Assembly: GCA_036399715.1 (NCBI GenBank) | Contig: DASWMO010000081.1 | Coordinates: 1 to 21,524 of the forward strand | Source: DASVSE01 sp036399715 | GTDB lineage: Bacteria; Bacteroidota; Rhodothermia; Rhodothermales; Rubricoccaceae | DNA length: 21,524 nt | Direction: 5' to 3' | Part shown: piece by piece, positions 14,526 to 21,524 of the stretch | Numbering within the stretch: the first letter of the stretch is position 1 | Layout of the letters: each line of letters opens with the position of its first letter | Notes under the pieces: generated by a model | The model's database searches: none | What the model was told of the DNA's origin: nothing | Seen by the model: only the letters and a program-made list of their open reading frames with translations | Position numbers and translations under genes: made by a program

Positions 14526-16085
14526 ATGCCGATACCTTCGTCCGCGCGACGGACCACCCAGCCGGATTACGACCTCGTCGTCGTCGGGTCCGGGCACAAC
14601 GCGCTCGTCTCAGCAGCTTACGTCGCCCAGGCGGGGTACCGCGTCGCGGTCTTCGAGCGCCGCGACATCGTCGGTGGAGCCGTCTCGACCGTCGAGCACG
14701 TGCCGGGCTACCAGTTCGATCTCGGGGGATCCGCACATATCCTGATTCGCCTCACGCCCATCGTTCAGGAACTCGGACTCGAACGGTACGGGCTGGAATA
14801 CATCGAGTGCGACCCGCTGTTCTTCGCGCCGTACGAAGACGACCAGTCCGTCTTCATCTATCGGGACGTGAACCGAACGTGTGAGGGGCTTGAGCAGACG
14901 TTTCCCGGGGAAGGCGATGCGTACCGACGCTTCGTCGACGAGTGGAGCCCGTTCTCGCGCTCGGTCCGGAACGCGTTTCTCGCGACACCGAGCCCGTTCG
15001 AACTCGGTAAGACGTTCGCGTTCGGCGAGTCGGCCAAAATGGACTGGAAGAAGGCTCTGGGCACGATTCTGCGCCCCTACGGCGAGGTTGTGGATCAGTA
15101 CTTTACCGAAGAAAAGGTCAAGACGCCGCTCGTATGGATGGCGGCTCAGAGCGGTCCGCCACCGACAGAGCCCCTCTCGGCACCGTTTCTATTGTGGCAC
15201 CCGCTCTACCACGAGAGCGGCGTCGCGCGTCCGCGCGGCGGCTCGGGCGGCCTGACTCGGGCGCTCCGGGCGCACATCGAGGCGCACGGCGGCGACGTGT
15301 TCACCGGCCAACCGGTCCGCGAGATCCTGGTCGAGAACCGACAGGCCGTCGGCGTTCGAACCGACGCGGGCATCGCGACGGCACGCGCGGTTCTGTCGGG
15401 CGCACATGCTATTGAGACGCTTGCGCACCTGCTCCCCGAGGCGCACCGCCCGCCCGGCGCAGCCGGGCTCCGGACCGGAAACGGGTTCGGGGCCGTCCTC
15501 CGGCTCGCCCTCGACAAGCCGGTCCGCTACGCCGCCCACGCCGGCGACGAGGCCCGCGTCGCGCTCCAACTCGTCTGCCGCGACCGGCAGCAGATCCACG
15601 ACGCGTACGCGGACTATCTGAAAGGTCAGCCCGCAACGGACCCGCCCATCGTCGGGATGTCCTTTTCTGCAATCGACGACACCCTCGCTCCGCCTGGGGG
15701 CGAAGTGCTCTGGCTCTGGGCGCAGTATTTCCCTTACGAGATGACCGGCGGCCGGCACTGGGACGACATCGGGGAAGCTGTCGCTGATTCCATCCTCGAC
15801 ACGTTCGAAAAGGTGGCACCGGGAACGCGCGCCTCAGTCGTGGGACGCCTGTTTCAGCATCCCCTGTGGCTCGAACGCGAGCTCGGCTTGATTCGCGGCA
15901 ACGTGATGCACCTGGAGATGAGCCTCGACCAGATGTTCGCCCTCCGGCCAATGGTCGGCATGAGCGGCTACGCGTCGCACCTCAGCGGGCTGTTCCTGAC
16001 GGGGGCGAGCACGCATCCCGGCGGCGGGATCATGGGCGCGTCGGGCCGGAATGCGGCGCGCGTAGTGCTGAAGCACCTTTCCTAA
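14526..16085 (+). CDS. CrtO/CrtI-type carotenoid FAD oxidoreductase (probable beta-carotene-type 4-ketolase)
   Basis: A 519-residue FAD-dependent protein of the phytoene desaturase superfamily. The N-terminal Rossmann motif is DLVVVGSGHNALVSAAY (16-32) with E44 for the FAD ribose and DIVGGAVST next to it; the C-terminal FAD segment is LFLTGASTHPGGGIMGASG. GSGHNALVSAAYVAQAGYRV and the GSAHILIRLTPIV region look more like CrtO ketolases and the PYROXD2 group than like CrtI. CrtO inserts a 4-keto group into beta-type rings, which fits the lycopene cyclase 22 nt downstream. Plain desaturase activity remains possible. ATG 14526 follows a perfect promoter box by 16 nt. It heads a unit of at least four + strand genes. 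Confidence 0.8.
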   Translation: MPIPSSARRTTQPDYDLVVVGSGHNALVSAAYVAQAGYRVAVFERRDIVGGAVSTVEHVPGYQFDLGGSAHILIRLTPIVQELGLERYGLEYIECDPLFFAPYEDDQSVFIYRDVNRTCEGLEQTFPGEGDAYRRFVDEWSPFSRSVRNAFLATPSPFELGKTFAFGESAKMDWKKALGTILRPYGEVVDQYFTEEKVKTPLVWMAAQSGPPPTEPLSAPFLLWHPLYHESGVARPRGGSGGLTRALRAHIEAHGGDVFTGQPVREILVENRQAVGVRTDAGIATARAVLSGAHAIETLAHLLPEAHRPPGAAGLRTGNGFGAVLRLALDKPVRYAAHAGDEARVALQLVCRDRQQIHDAYADYLKGQPATDPPIVGMSFSAIDDTLAPPGGEVLWLWAQYFPYEMTGGRHWDDIGEAVADSILDTFEKVAPGTRASVVGRLFQHPLWLERELGLIRGNVMHLEMSLDQMFALRPMVGMSGYASHLSGLFLTGASTHPGGGIMGASGRNAARVVLKHLS

Positions 16086-16107
16086 CTGTGTCTGAGCCGA
16101 CCAAACG

Positions 16108-16830
16108 ATGACCTATCTCCAGTTCCACCTCGTGCTCACCCTCCCCGTTCTGGTGGCGCTCGCCCTGGCGCAGCGACGGCCCGTAGCGGGGGTCGGGGCG
16201 CGGACTTCGCTCGGAACGCTCGCGGCGGTCGTCGGGCTGGCCGTGGTGTACACGACGCCGTGGGACAACTACCTCGTCTACCGCGGCGTGTGGACCTACC
16301 CGCCCGACGCGGTCGTCGCGACGATCGGGTACGTGCCCGTCGAGGAGTACGCCTTCTTCGTCATCCAGACCGTTATCGCCGGGCTGTTCTACTTCATGAT
16401 CCGCGGGCGCGGAATGCTCCAAGCGGCGCCCGCGCCGATGCCCCGGTCGTTTCGAGCGGGAGTCGTCGCTGCGTTCCTCGCGCTGACAGCAGGCGGGATC
16501 GCCCTGCTGTTTCACCCGAGCGACCACGCGCTGTACATGGGCCTCATTCTCGCCTGGGCACCGCCCGTGATGGCGGGAATGGCTGCTGTCGGCGCGTCGA
16601 AGATATGGGCAGAGCGATATCGAGTTGGATTTGCAATAACGGTTATATCGGTCTACCTCTGGATCGTCGACCGGATCGCCATCGGCGTCGGGATCTGGGA
16701 CATCGCGGACGCCTACCGGCTGCACCTCGACCCGCTCGGCCTGCCACTCGAGGAGGCGGTCTTCTTCGTCGCCACGACGACCCTGTGCGTGTTCGGGCTC
16801 GCCCTCTTTCTTCCCCCGGCACGCCGATGA
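16108..16830 (+). CDS. Lycopene cyclase, fused CrtYc/CrtYd type
   Basis: A 240-residue membrane protein with about seven helices made of two related halves, as in the fused heterodimer-type lycopene cyclases of haloarchaea and some Bacteroidota. Half one has TTPWDNYLVYRGVW (49-62) and PVEEYAFF (77-84); half two has DRIAIGVGIWD (188-198) and PLEEAVFF (213-220). The paired P-x-E-E motifs are the catalytic hallmark. It closes lycopene ends into beta rings and should work with the CrtO-like protein upstream. Start ATG 16108 lies 22 nt after the previous stop; its TGA overlaps the next ATG by 4 nt. An exact copy of the dispersed motif sits in codons 175-178 (A-I-T). Confidence 0.88.
   Translation: MTYLQFHLVLTLPVLVALALAQRRPVAGVGARTSLGTLAAVVGLAVVYTTPWDNYLVYRGVWTYPPDAVVATIGYVPVEEYAFFVIQTVIAGLFYFMIRGRGMLQAAPAPMPRSFRAGVVAAFLALTAGGIALLFHPSDHALYMGLILAWAPPVMAGMAAVGASKIWAERYRVGFAITVISVYLWIVDRIAIGVGIWDIADAYRLHLDPLGLPLEEAVFFVATTTLCVFGLALFLPPARR
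16632..16642 (-). repeat. Dispersed motif, exact copy 5 (- orientation)
   Basis: TGCAATAACGG on the + strand inside the lycopene cyclase gene, read as GCA ATA ACG (A-I-T), followed by GTT ATA, another rare ATA codon. Confidence 0.8.
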
Positions 16831-17963
16831 GTGCAAACGCACGGTACAGCCGGCAGACGCGGCTTCCCGAAATCGGCGCGGCCGGTCAGAAGCGCCTCGG
16901 CGCTGCCCGCGTGCTCGTGGTAGGCATCGGCGGGCTCGGGACGCCTGTTGCGACCTACCTCGCCGCCGCGGGCGTCGGGACGCTCGTGCTCGTGGACCCG
17001 GACACGGTCGATGTGTCGAACCTGCACCGCCAGCCGCTGTACACCGAGGCGGATGCGGGACAGTACAAGGTCGAGGTCGCCGCCGAACGCCTCGGCGCGC
17101 TCAACCCGCACGTCAGTATTGAGGCACATGCCGAGCGGTTCAGTCCGGCGAACGCGCCGGGTCTCGTCGCAGGCACGGACGTCGTCGTCGATGGGACGGA
17201 CACGTTCGCGACGCGCTACCTCGTCAACGACGCGTGCGTGCTCGCGGGCGTCCCCAACGCGTTCGCGTCGATCAGCCGCTACGACGGGCAGGCGTCTGTC
17301 TTCGGAGGGCGGGGCGTGAGCGGCGAGCGCGGGCCGTGTTACCGCTGTCTCTTTCCTGCCCAGCCGGAAGAGGGCTCAGTCCCGTCCTGCGCCGAGGGCG
17401 GCGTCCTCGGTGTGCTGCCGGCACTCTTCGGAACGATTCAGGCCACCGAGGCGCTCAAGCTCATTCTCGGCATCGGCGAGCCGCTCGTCGGCCGCCTGCT
17501 CCTCGCCGACGCCCTCGGCATGTCCTTCCGGACGCTCCGCATCACCCGCGACCCGGCGTGCCCCGTCTGCGGCGATGCTCCCTCGATTTCGACTCTCTCC
17601 ACCCACGCCGCGCAGTGCGGCCCACCACCGATGGCTTCCGTGCCCGAACTGTCCGTCACCGACCTCAAAGCCCTTCAGGACGAGGGAAACGCTCCCTTCA
17701 TCCTGGACGTCCGCGAACCGGCCGAATACGAGGCGGCCAACATCGACGGCGCGCTCATTCCCCTCGGCGAGTTGCCGTCGCGGCTGAACGAGTTGGATGC
17801 GCACCGCGACGACGCCGTCCTCGTCGTGCACTGCCGCTCGGGCTCTCGCTCGGCACGGGCGGTCGAGTTCTTGCACCAGAACGGGTTTACGAACGCCGTC
17901 AACCTCGCGGGCGGCATCCACGCCTGGAGCGACGCCATCGACCCGACGCTCCCGAAGGTGTGA
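16827..17963 (+). CDS. MoeB/ThiF-type adenylyltransferase fused to a rhodanese domain
   Basis: A 378-residue E1-like enzyme. Residues 1-250 form the ThiF/MoeB domain: GIGGLGTP (33-40) nucleotide loop, D58, N65 and R68 in DPDTVDVSNLHRQ, K81, catalytic-type C188 in PSCAEGG, and zinc cysteines C171/C174 (CYRC) and C245/C248 (CPVC). Residues about 273-378 form a rhodanese domain with C336 in CRSGSRS. This fusion, like eukaryotic MOCS3, adenylates the C-terminal glycine of a sulfur-carrier protein and hands on sulfur, for molybdopterin, thiamine or tRNA thiolation. ATG 16827 overlaps the cyclase stop (ATGA) and its own TGA overlaps the miaA start (GTGA). No carrier-protein gene adjoins it. Confidence 0.9.
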   Translation: MSANARYSRQTRLPEIGAAGQKRLGAARVLVVGIGGLGTPVATYLAAAGVGTLVLVDPDTVDVSNLHRQPLYTEADAGQYKVEVAAERLGALNPHVSIEAHAERFSPANAPGLVAGTDVVVDGTDTFATRYLVNDACVLAGVPNAFASISRYDGQASVFGGRGVSGERGPCYRCLFPAQPEEGSVPSCAEGGVLGVLPALFGTIQATEALKLILGIGEPLVGRLLLADALGMSFRTLRITRDPACPVCGDAPSISTLSTHAAQCGPPPMASVPELSVTDLKALQDEGNAPFILDVREPAEYEAANIDGALIPLGELPSRLNELDAHRDDAVLVVHCRSGSRSARAVEFLHQNGFTNAVNLAGGIHAWSDAIDPTLPKV

Positions 17964-18877
17964 CCCGCACCCCGCCCGTGTTCGTCCTCGCCGGCCCGAC
18001 GGGCGTCGGCAAGACGACGCTCGCGCTCGACATCGCGGAAGCACTCGGGACGGACATCTTCTCGGCCGACAGCCGGCAGGCGTACCGGGGACTCGACATC
18101 GGCACGGCCAAGCCGACCCCTGAGGAGCAGACGCGAGTGCGCCACCACTGGATCGACGTCCTCGATGTGGGCGAGCCGACGTCGGCCGGCCTGTTCGCGC
18201 GCGAGGCGGACCGCTACATCGAGCGTTGCCAGGCCGAAGGTCGCACGGCGTTCGTCGTTGGCGGGTCTACGCTCTACGTCGACGCCGTCGTGCGCGGGCT
18301 CGCGTCGCTCCCCGACGTCCCCGCCGAGACGGCCGCACAGGCATTCGCGGAGACCGAGACGCCCGACGGCCGGGCCCGCCTGTTCGCCGAGCTTCTCGCG
18401 GCCGACCCGGCCGGCGCCGCCACGCTGGACCCGACCAAGACGCAGCGCCTCGCGCGCCTCGTCGGCCTGCTCCGTGCGACCGGCCGCCGCCCATCCGAGT
18501 TGTGGGCCGAGGGCGCGCCGGCCGGTCGCGACGTGCGCCTCGTCGTGCTCTCACGCCCCCGCGCCTACCTTTACGCGCGCATCGAGGCACGCGTCGACGC
18601 CATGCTCGCCGCCGGACTCGTCGACGAAAGCCGGCGCCTCCTCGCGGCCGGGCACTCACTCGAGACGCCGCCGCTGCGGACGATCGGGTACGCCGAGCCC
18701 ATCCAGTTTCTGCAGGGCGAGACCTCCGAGGCGGAGATGGTGCGGCTGCTCAAGCAGAACACGCGGCGGTATGCCAAGCGGCAGCTGACGTGGTTCCGAC
18801 GCTATCCCGAGGCGCGGTGGGTCGACCTGTCCTCCCCGCCTCAGAGTCAGCCCGTGTTATGGTTTGGGGCGCAATAA
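17960..18877 (+). CDS. miaA: tRNA dimethylallyltransferase
   Basis: A 305-residue enzyme that adds dimethylallyl to A37 of tRNAs reading UNN codons. P-loop AGPTGVGKTT (11-20), FSADSRQAYRGLDIGTAKP (34-52) with the conserved D-S-R-Q, HHWIDVLDV, VVGGSTLYVDAV (99-110), DPTKTQRLARLVGLL and the C-terminal TIGYAEPIQFLQG and KRQLTWFRR. All are family signatures at usual spacing. The start is GTG 17960, overlapping the MoeB-like stop by 4 nt, so it is translated by coupling. Its 3' end overlaps the convergent RsbW-like gene by 21 nt. The stop codon TAA lies inside a copy of the dispersed motif. Confidence 0.94.
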   Translation: MTRTPPVFVLAGPTGVGKTTLALDIAEALGTDIFSADSRQAYRGLDIGTAKPTPEEQTRVRHHWIDVLDVGEPTSAGLFAREADRYIERCQAEGRTAFVVGGSTLYVDAVVRGLASLPDVPAETAAQAFAETETPDGRARLFAELLAADPAGAATLDPTKTQRLARLVGLLRATGRRPSELWAEGAPAGRDVRLVVLSRPRAYLYARIEARVDAMLAAGLVDESRRLLAAGHSLETPPLRTIGYAEPIQFLQGETSEAEMVRLLKQNTRRYAKRQLTWFRRYPEARWVDLSSPPQSQPVLWFGAQ

Positions 18878-19252
18878 CGGACCATTATCTCCGACGCGGA
18901 GTCGGACTCGCAGCCCGCCCGGAACGTCCTCCACGCTTGTCGCGAGCGTCCGGATCAGATACAGCCCACGACCACGCGTCGCGACGTCTTCGGGAAGGGT
19001 CGCCGCGCGGACGGTACGTGCGTCCGGCCCTGGTCCGATGAGATCGAGGGTGACGGCGTCCTGCGTGACGGTCCACCGGACCCGGAGCGTCCCGTGACCG
19101 TGCTCGGCGGCGTTGGCCGCGACCTCACCGGCCACAATCAGCACGCGGTCCGCGAGCGCGGCTGGCACCCCGGCGAGGTCCCGTTCGAGCGCCGAGAGGC
19201 CCTCCGCGAGGGCCGACAGGCTAACGCCCGGGGCGAGAGTGAAGCCGGGCAT
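18857..19252 (-). CDS. RsbW/SpoIIAB-like ATPase (HATPase_c_2, anti-sigma regulatory factor)
   Basis: A 131-residue single GHKL ATPase domain. The N-box is EVAANAAEHGHG with E43 and N47; the G-box is ATRGRGLYLIRTLATSVE (91-108). Such stand-alone domains are serine kinases that act on anti-anti-sigma proteins and hold sigma factors, or partner switches in signalling. No STAS-domain antagonist or PP2C phosphatase is seen nearby, so the partner is unknown. The ATG at 19252 overlaps the GT2 gene end by 32 nt; the 131-residue length fits the family, supporting this start. The 3' end overlaps miaA, and the last codons (P-L-L-R) are written by a motif copy. Confidence 0.85.
   Translation of the reverse strand: MPGFTLAPGVSLSALAEGLSALERDLAGVPAALADRVLIVAGEVAANAAEHGHGTLRVRWTVTQDAVTLDLIGPGPDARTVRAATLPEDVATRGRGLYLIRTLATSVEDVPGGLRVRLRVGDNGPLLRPKP
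18870..18880 (-). repeat. Dispersed motif, 10-of-11 copy (CGCAATAACGG on + strand)
   Basis: Matches CCGTTATTGC exactly and differs only at base 11. It lies in the 3' overlap of two convergent genes, supplying the miaA stop codon on one strand and P-L-L-R codons of the ATPase on the other. Confidence 0.65.
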
Positions 19253-20123
19253 CGTCGTGGGCGCGGACGAGAGTATGCCCGAGAAGGTAGCGGACCGCGA
19301 CGGGCTGCAGGGGGCGCGGGACGATGGTCGCGAGGCGACGTACGACGGCCCCGAGGGTCGGGCTGGCGGCGAGCGCGTGCCGCAGGCCCGGCGCGAGGAC
19401 GCGCTCGAGCCCGGCGAGACGGACCAAACCGGGGCACCGCTCACCCATCGCAGGCAGCCCGCGCCCGAATGCGGCCGTGTTGGCGAGCGCACGCTCCAGC
19501 GTGCTCGTGTCTGAGATCGTCGCCACCGCGCCCGAGGCGACAAGCCCGGCGGGTGCCCGCGCCGCAAGCCGGCACGCGAGCGCGAGATCCTCTCCGTACA
19601 CGATCCGCTCGTCGAACCCGCCTGCCGCCTCGAACGCCGACCGCGAAACGGCACACGCCGCCGTAACGAACAGGCGCCACGGGAGCACGTCGCCGGGCTG
19701 CGCCTCGGGTGGCACGCCGCGACGGGCGCGCCGCAGGTACTCACCGTACGGATCCGCTGCGAGTGGCTCGGCCGGGACGAGGCGCGCCACCGTCGCCGTC
19801 GCTCCACCAGCCAGGGCGGCCGCAAACCGTTCGGCCAGGTCGGGCGCCGGAGCGACGTCGGCGTCGAGGAACACGAGCACATCGCCGGCAGCGCTGCGGA
19901 CGCCGGTGTTTCGGGAGGCGGCGCGTCCCCGGTTTGCGTCGTGCGTCACCGTGGACGCGCAGGGCTCCCCGGCGAGAAGGCGAGCGAGCACGGAGGCCGT
20001 GTCGTCGGTCGACCCGTCGTCGACCCAGATCCACTCGTCGACGCCCCGGAGAGCGAGTGCCGCCGGGACGCACGTGTCGAGTACGTGCACGCCGTTGAAA
20101 ACCGGGACGACGACGCTCGTCAT
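19221..20123 (-). CDS. Family 2 glycosyltransferase
   Basis: A 300-residue GT-A fold glycosyltransferase. SVVVPVFNG (3-11) opens the nucleotide-sugar domain; VDDGSTDDT (34-42), DANRGRAASRNTGVRSA (62-78) and the metal-binding LDADV with D87-A-D89 follow, then GGFDERIVYGEDLALACRL, which holds the acidic catalytic-base region. The C-terminal 80 residues are mostly helical and may lie at the membrane. It transfers a sugar from an NDP-sugar to a glycan or lipid; the acceptor is unknown. The ATG at 20123 overlaps the GT4 stop by 4 nt, and the gene overlaps the downstream ATPase by 32 nt, so the three form one unit. Confidence 0.9.
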   Translation of the reverse strand: MTSVVVPVFNGVHVLDTCVPAALALRGVDEWIWVDDGSTDDTASVLARLLAGEPCASTVTHDANRGRAASRNTGVRSAAGDVLVFLDADVAPAPDLAERFAAALAGGATATVARLVPAEPLAADPYGEYLRRARRGVPPEAQPGDVLPWRLFVTAACAVSRSAFEAAGGFDERIVYGEDLALACRLAARAPAGLVASGAVATISDTSTLERALANTAAFGRGLPAMGERCPGLVRLAGLERVLAPGLRHALAASPTLGAVVRRLATIVPRPLQPVAVRYLLGHTLVRAHDDARLHSRPGR

Positions 20124-21208
20124 GCCCCGGCCTCGGCGCGTGGCCGCGTGCCTCCGCGAACGAGTTGGACCAGCAGGCGCTCGAACTCTGCCGTCGAGGC
20201 GTCCCACGAGAACCGCCCGACGTCGACCATAGCGGCACGTGCGAGGCGGACGCGGGCCGCGTCATCACCGAGGAGGAGGACCGTCTCGCACGCGAGCGCC
20301 GCGGCGTCGCCGACGGGGACCTCGAACATCGATGCACCGGCTCGCAGGTACTCGGCCGGTCCACGGCTCGCCGTCGCGACGACAGCACATCCGCAGGCCG
20401 CAGCCTCCATCGGGACGAGCCCCCAGCCTTCGAGGCGCGACGTGTGGAGCACGACGGCGGCGCCGTTGTAGAGCGCCCGGAGCGCCCTCGCGTCGGGGCG
20501 GATGTGGACGCGGACCCAGGCCGGAAACGCGTGCGACGGAGGGCGGGCGGCGATCACGTCCGCCTCGGCATCGGGGCGCGCGGTGCGAACCGCACGGAGG
20601 GCGGCGATGAGCGTGTCGGGGCCCTTGGACGGTAGGCGGTGATACAGAGCGACCACGCGCGGCGGTCGCCCGTCCAGCGGCATGTCGGCGGCGAAGTCGG
20701 CCGGGTCGACCGCGTTCGGCACGACGCCCTCGGCCGGCGCGCCCGCCGCGGCGAGCGTGTCCGCGATCCACCGGGCGACGGCGATACGGGCGAGCGGCAG
20801 ATGCCACGTCGCCTCGGCGGCCGGCGTGAGGTGGCGCTCGTCGTGCTGGACGAAGTAGGCCTTCTCCCCTGCTCGCTCGTTCAGTGCGGCGACCCACGAG
20901 GCGGTTTGATAGCCAGTTGCAATAACGGCATCACCTGACGGAACGTCGGCCCCGGTCAGGCTCCCTACCTCGCGCGTCTCGACGCCCGGAGCGTCGTAGT
21001 ACGGCGCGCGTCCGACCCGGTGCAGGCGGTCCCGCACGTCGACCGCGACCGCCCGGGCCTTCGCGCGTGCCCCGCCCGCCCCTTCTCGGGGCGCAACCAC
21101 CGTCACCGCGTGTCCGCGAGCCGCCAGTCCCGCCGCGTGGCGGTACACGACCGCCGCACCGCCCATCGGGATGCGGACCGGCGCGGGCAGGACGAACGTG
21201 ATGCGCAC
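20120..21208 (-). CDS. Family 4 (GT-B) glycosyltransferase
   Basis: A 362-residue GT-B glycosyltransferase. The N-terminal domain starts RITFVLPAPVRIPMGGAAVV with the glycine-rich MGGA loop and AAGLAARGHAVTVVAP. The C-terminal domain has VALYHRLPSKGPDTLIAAL, LYNGAAVVLHTSRLEGWGLVPMEAAACG (EGWGLVPMEA is the E-x7-E donor-binding motif) and PVGDAAAL. It may act with the adjacent GT2 in cell-surface glycan synthesis. The start is GTG 21208, overlapping the upstream peptidase TAG by one base; the longer frame to 21385 is not family-like and lies inside that gene. An exact copy of the dispersed motif is read as V-I-A. Confidence 0.9.
   Translation of the reverse strand: MRITFVLPAPVRIPMGGAAVVYRHAAGLAARGHAVTVVAPREGAGGARAKARAVAVDVRDRLHRVGRAPYYDAPGVETREVGSLTGADVPSGDAVIATGYQTASWVAALNERAGEKAYFVQHDERHLTPAAEATWHLPLARIAVARWIADTLAAAGAPAEGVVPNAVDPADFAADMPLDGRPPRVVALYHRLPSKGPDTLIAALRAVRTARPDAEADVIAARPPSHAFPAWVRVHIRPDARALRALYNGAAVVLHTSRLEGWGLVPMEAAACGCAVVATASRGPAEYLRAGASMFEVPVGDAAALACETVLLLGDDAARVRLARAAMVDVGRFSWDASTAEFERLLVQLVRGGTRPRAEAGA
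20918..20928 (-). repeat. Dispersed motif, exact copy 6 (- orientation)
   Basis: TGCAATAACGG on the + strand; on the coding (minus) strand of the GT4 gene it reads GTT ATT GCA (V-I-A), the same reading as in pta. Confidence 0.8.
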
Positions 21209-21524
21209 TACAGAACGACGAGCTCGGCCGAGAGCGGCGTGAGGTTCTCGGCGCCCTCGGCCCGCACGGCCACGACGTCCTCGGTCCGGATGCCGAACTG
21301 GCCGGGCAGGTAGACGCCGGGCTCGACGGTCACGGTCGCGCCGAGTGGGAGCACATGGTTCGCCTGGCCCGAGAGGCGTGGCCACTCGTGGACCTCCGTC
21401 CCGACGCCGTGGCCGAGGCTGTGCGAGAACGCGTCTCCGAGTCCCGCCGCGCCGAGAACCGAGCGTGCGGCGGCGTCGACCGATGCGCCCGAGACGCCGG
21501 CTCGGATCGCTGCGATGCCCGCCA
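21208..21524 (-). CDS. M24-family metallopeptidase (Xaa-Pro aminopeptidase/dipeptidase-like), C-terminal part
   Basis: The minus-strand frame enters from the right edge and ends at TAG complementary to 21208-21210, giving about 105 residues of the C-terminal pita-bread domain. HSLGHGVGTEVHEWPRLS contains the metal-binding His of GHGVG and the following conserved His, VTVEPGVYLPG contains the metal-ligand Glu, and GIRTEDVVAV contains the last Glu. These are the signature of aminopeptidase P/prolidase enzymes, which cleave X-Pro bonds. The N-terminal part is outside the window. The stop shares one base with the GT4 start codon, so the genes are coupled. Confidence 0.9.
   Translation of the reverse strand, partial: AGIAAIRAGVSGASVDAAARSVLGAAGLGDAFSHSLGHGVGTEVHEWPRLSGQANHVLPLGATVTVEPGVYLPGQFGIRTEDVVAVRAEGAENLTPLSAELVVL

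Noticed and set aside
16370..16380. CCGTTATCGCC on the + strand inside the lycopene cyclase gene, like the dispersed motif
   Set aside because: Two mismatches, and it would be the only copy breaking the inward polarity; at two mismatches chance hits are expected, so it is not counted for or against.

Overview
The window is a dense, high-GC (about two-thirds G+C by eye) bacterial chromosomal segment. Several traits suggest Rhodothermota/Bacteroidota (Salinibacter, Rubricoccus or Rubrivirga type): the MerR protein opens with KLYYSIGEV, a CrtO-type carotenoid gene sits beside a fused CrtYc/CrtYd-type lycopene cyclase, start codons lack clear Shine-Dalgarno sequences, and most transcription units carry a TAnnTTTG-like box of the Bacteroidota type 16-24 nt before the start codon. 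The assignment is inference; no marker gene such as 16S rRNA is present.

Layout. 1-3250: an edge-truncated PDZ protein gene (-), tatD (+), an EamA/DMT transporter (-), a MerR regulator (+), a roughly 390-nt gap with one doubtful small ORF, tRNA-Pro(GGG) (+) and a strong bidirectional hairpin. 3267-8724: P5C dehydrogenase (-), a LolC/E-type permease (+), then a 1-Cys peroxiredoxin, phosphate acetyltransferase and a nitrilase-family amidase in one tight + unit. 8744-11653 (-): a divergent ThiD-like kinase, a LacI-family regulator and purC. 11767-13310 (+): an orphan MalK/UgpC-type ATPase and a small acidic lipoprotein, followed by a perfect 30-nt palindrome. 13311-14461: a short AT-richer patch with a dif-like dyad, then a solitary tyrosine recombinase. 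14526-18877 (+): crtO-like, lycopene cyclase, MoeB/ThiF-rhodanese fusion and miaA, the last three joined by 4-nt overlaps. 18857-21524 (-): an M24 peptidase (truncated at the edge), GT4 and GT2 glycosyltransferases and an RsbW-like ATPase, all overlapping or abutting.

The main unexplained signal is a dispersed 11-mer, CCGTTATTGCA. It has six exact copies and three one-mismatch copies, in intergenic, coding, antisense and stop-codon contexts, and it forces rare AT-rich codons (including ATA) into unrelated proteins. All five copies left of 11 kb are in + orientation and all four right of 14 kb are in - orientation, so every copy points toward the interval that holds the dif-like dyad (13376-13393) and the tyrosine recombinase. 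A polar chromosome-organising motif (KOPS-like) near a replication terminus, or a DNA-uptake-like signal, are testable explanations; neither is established here.
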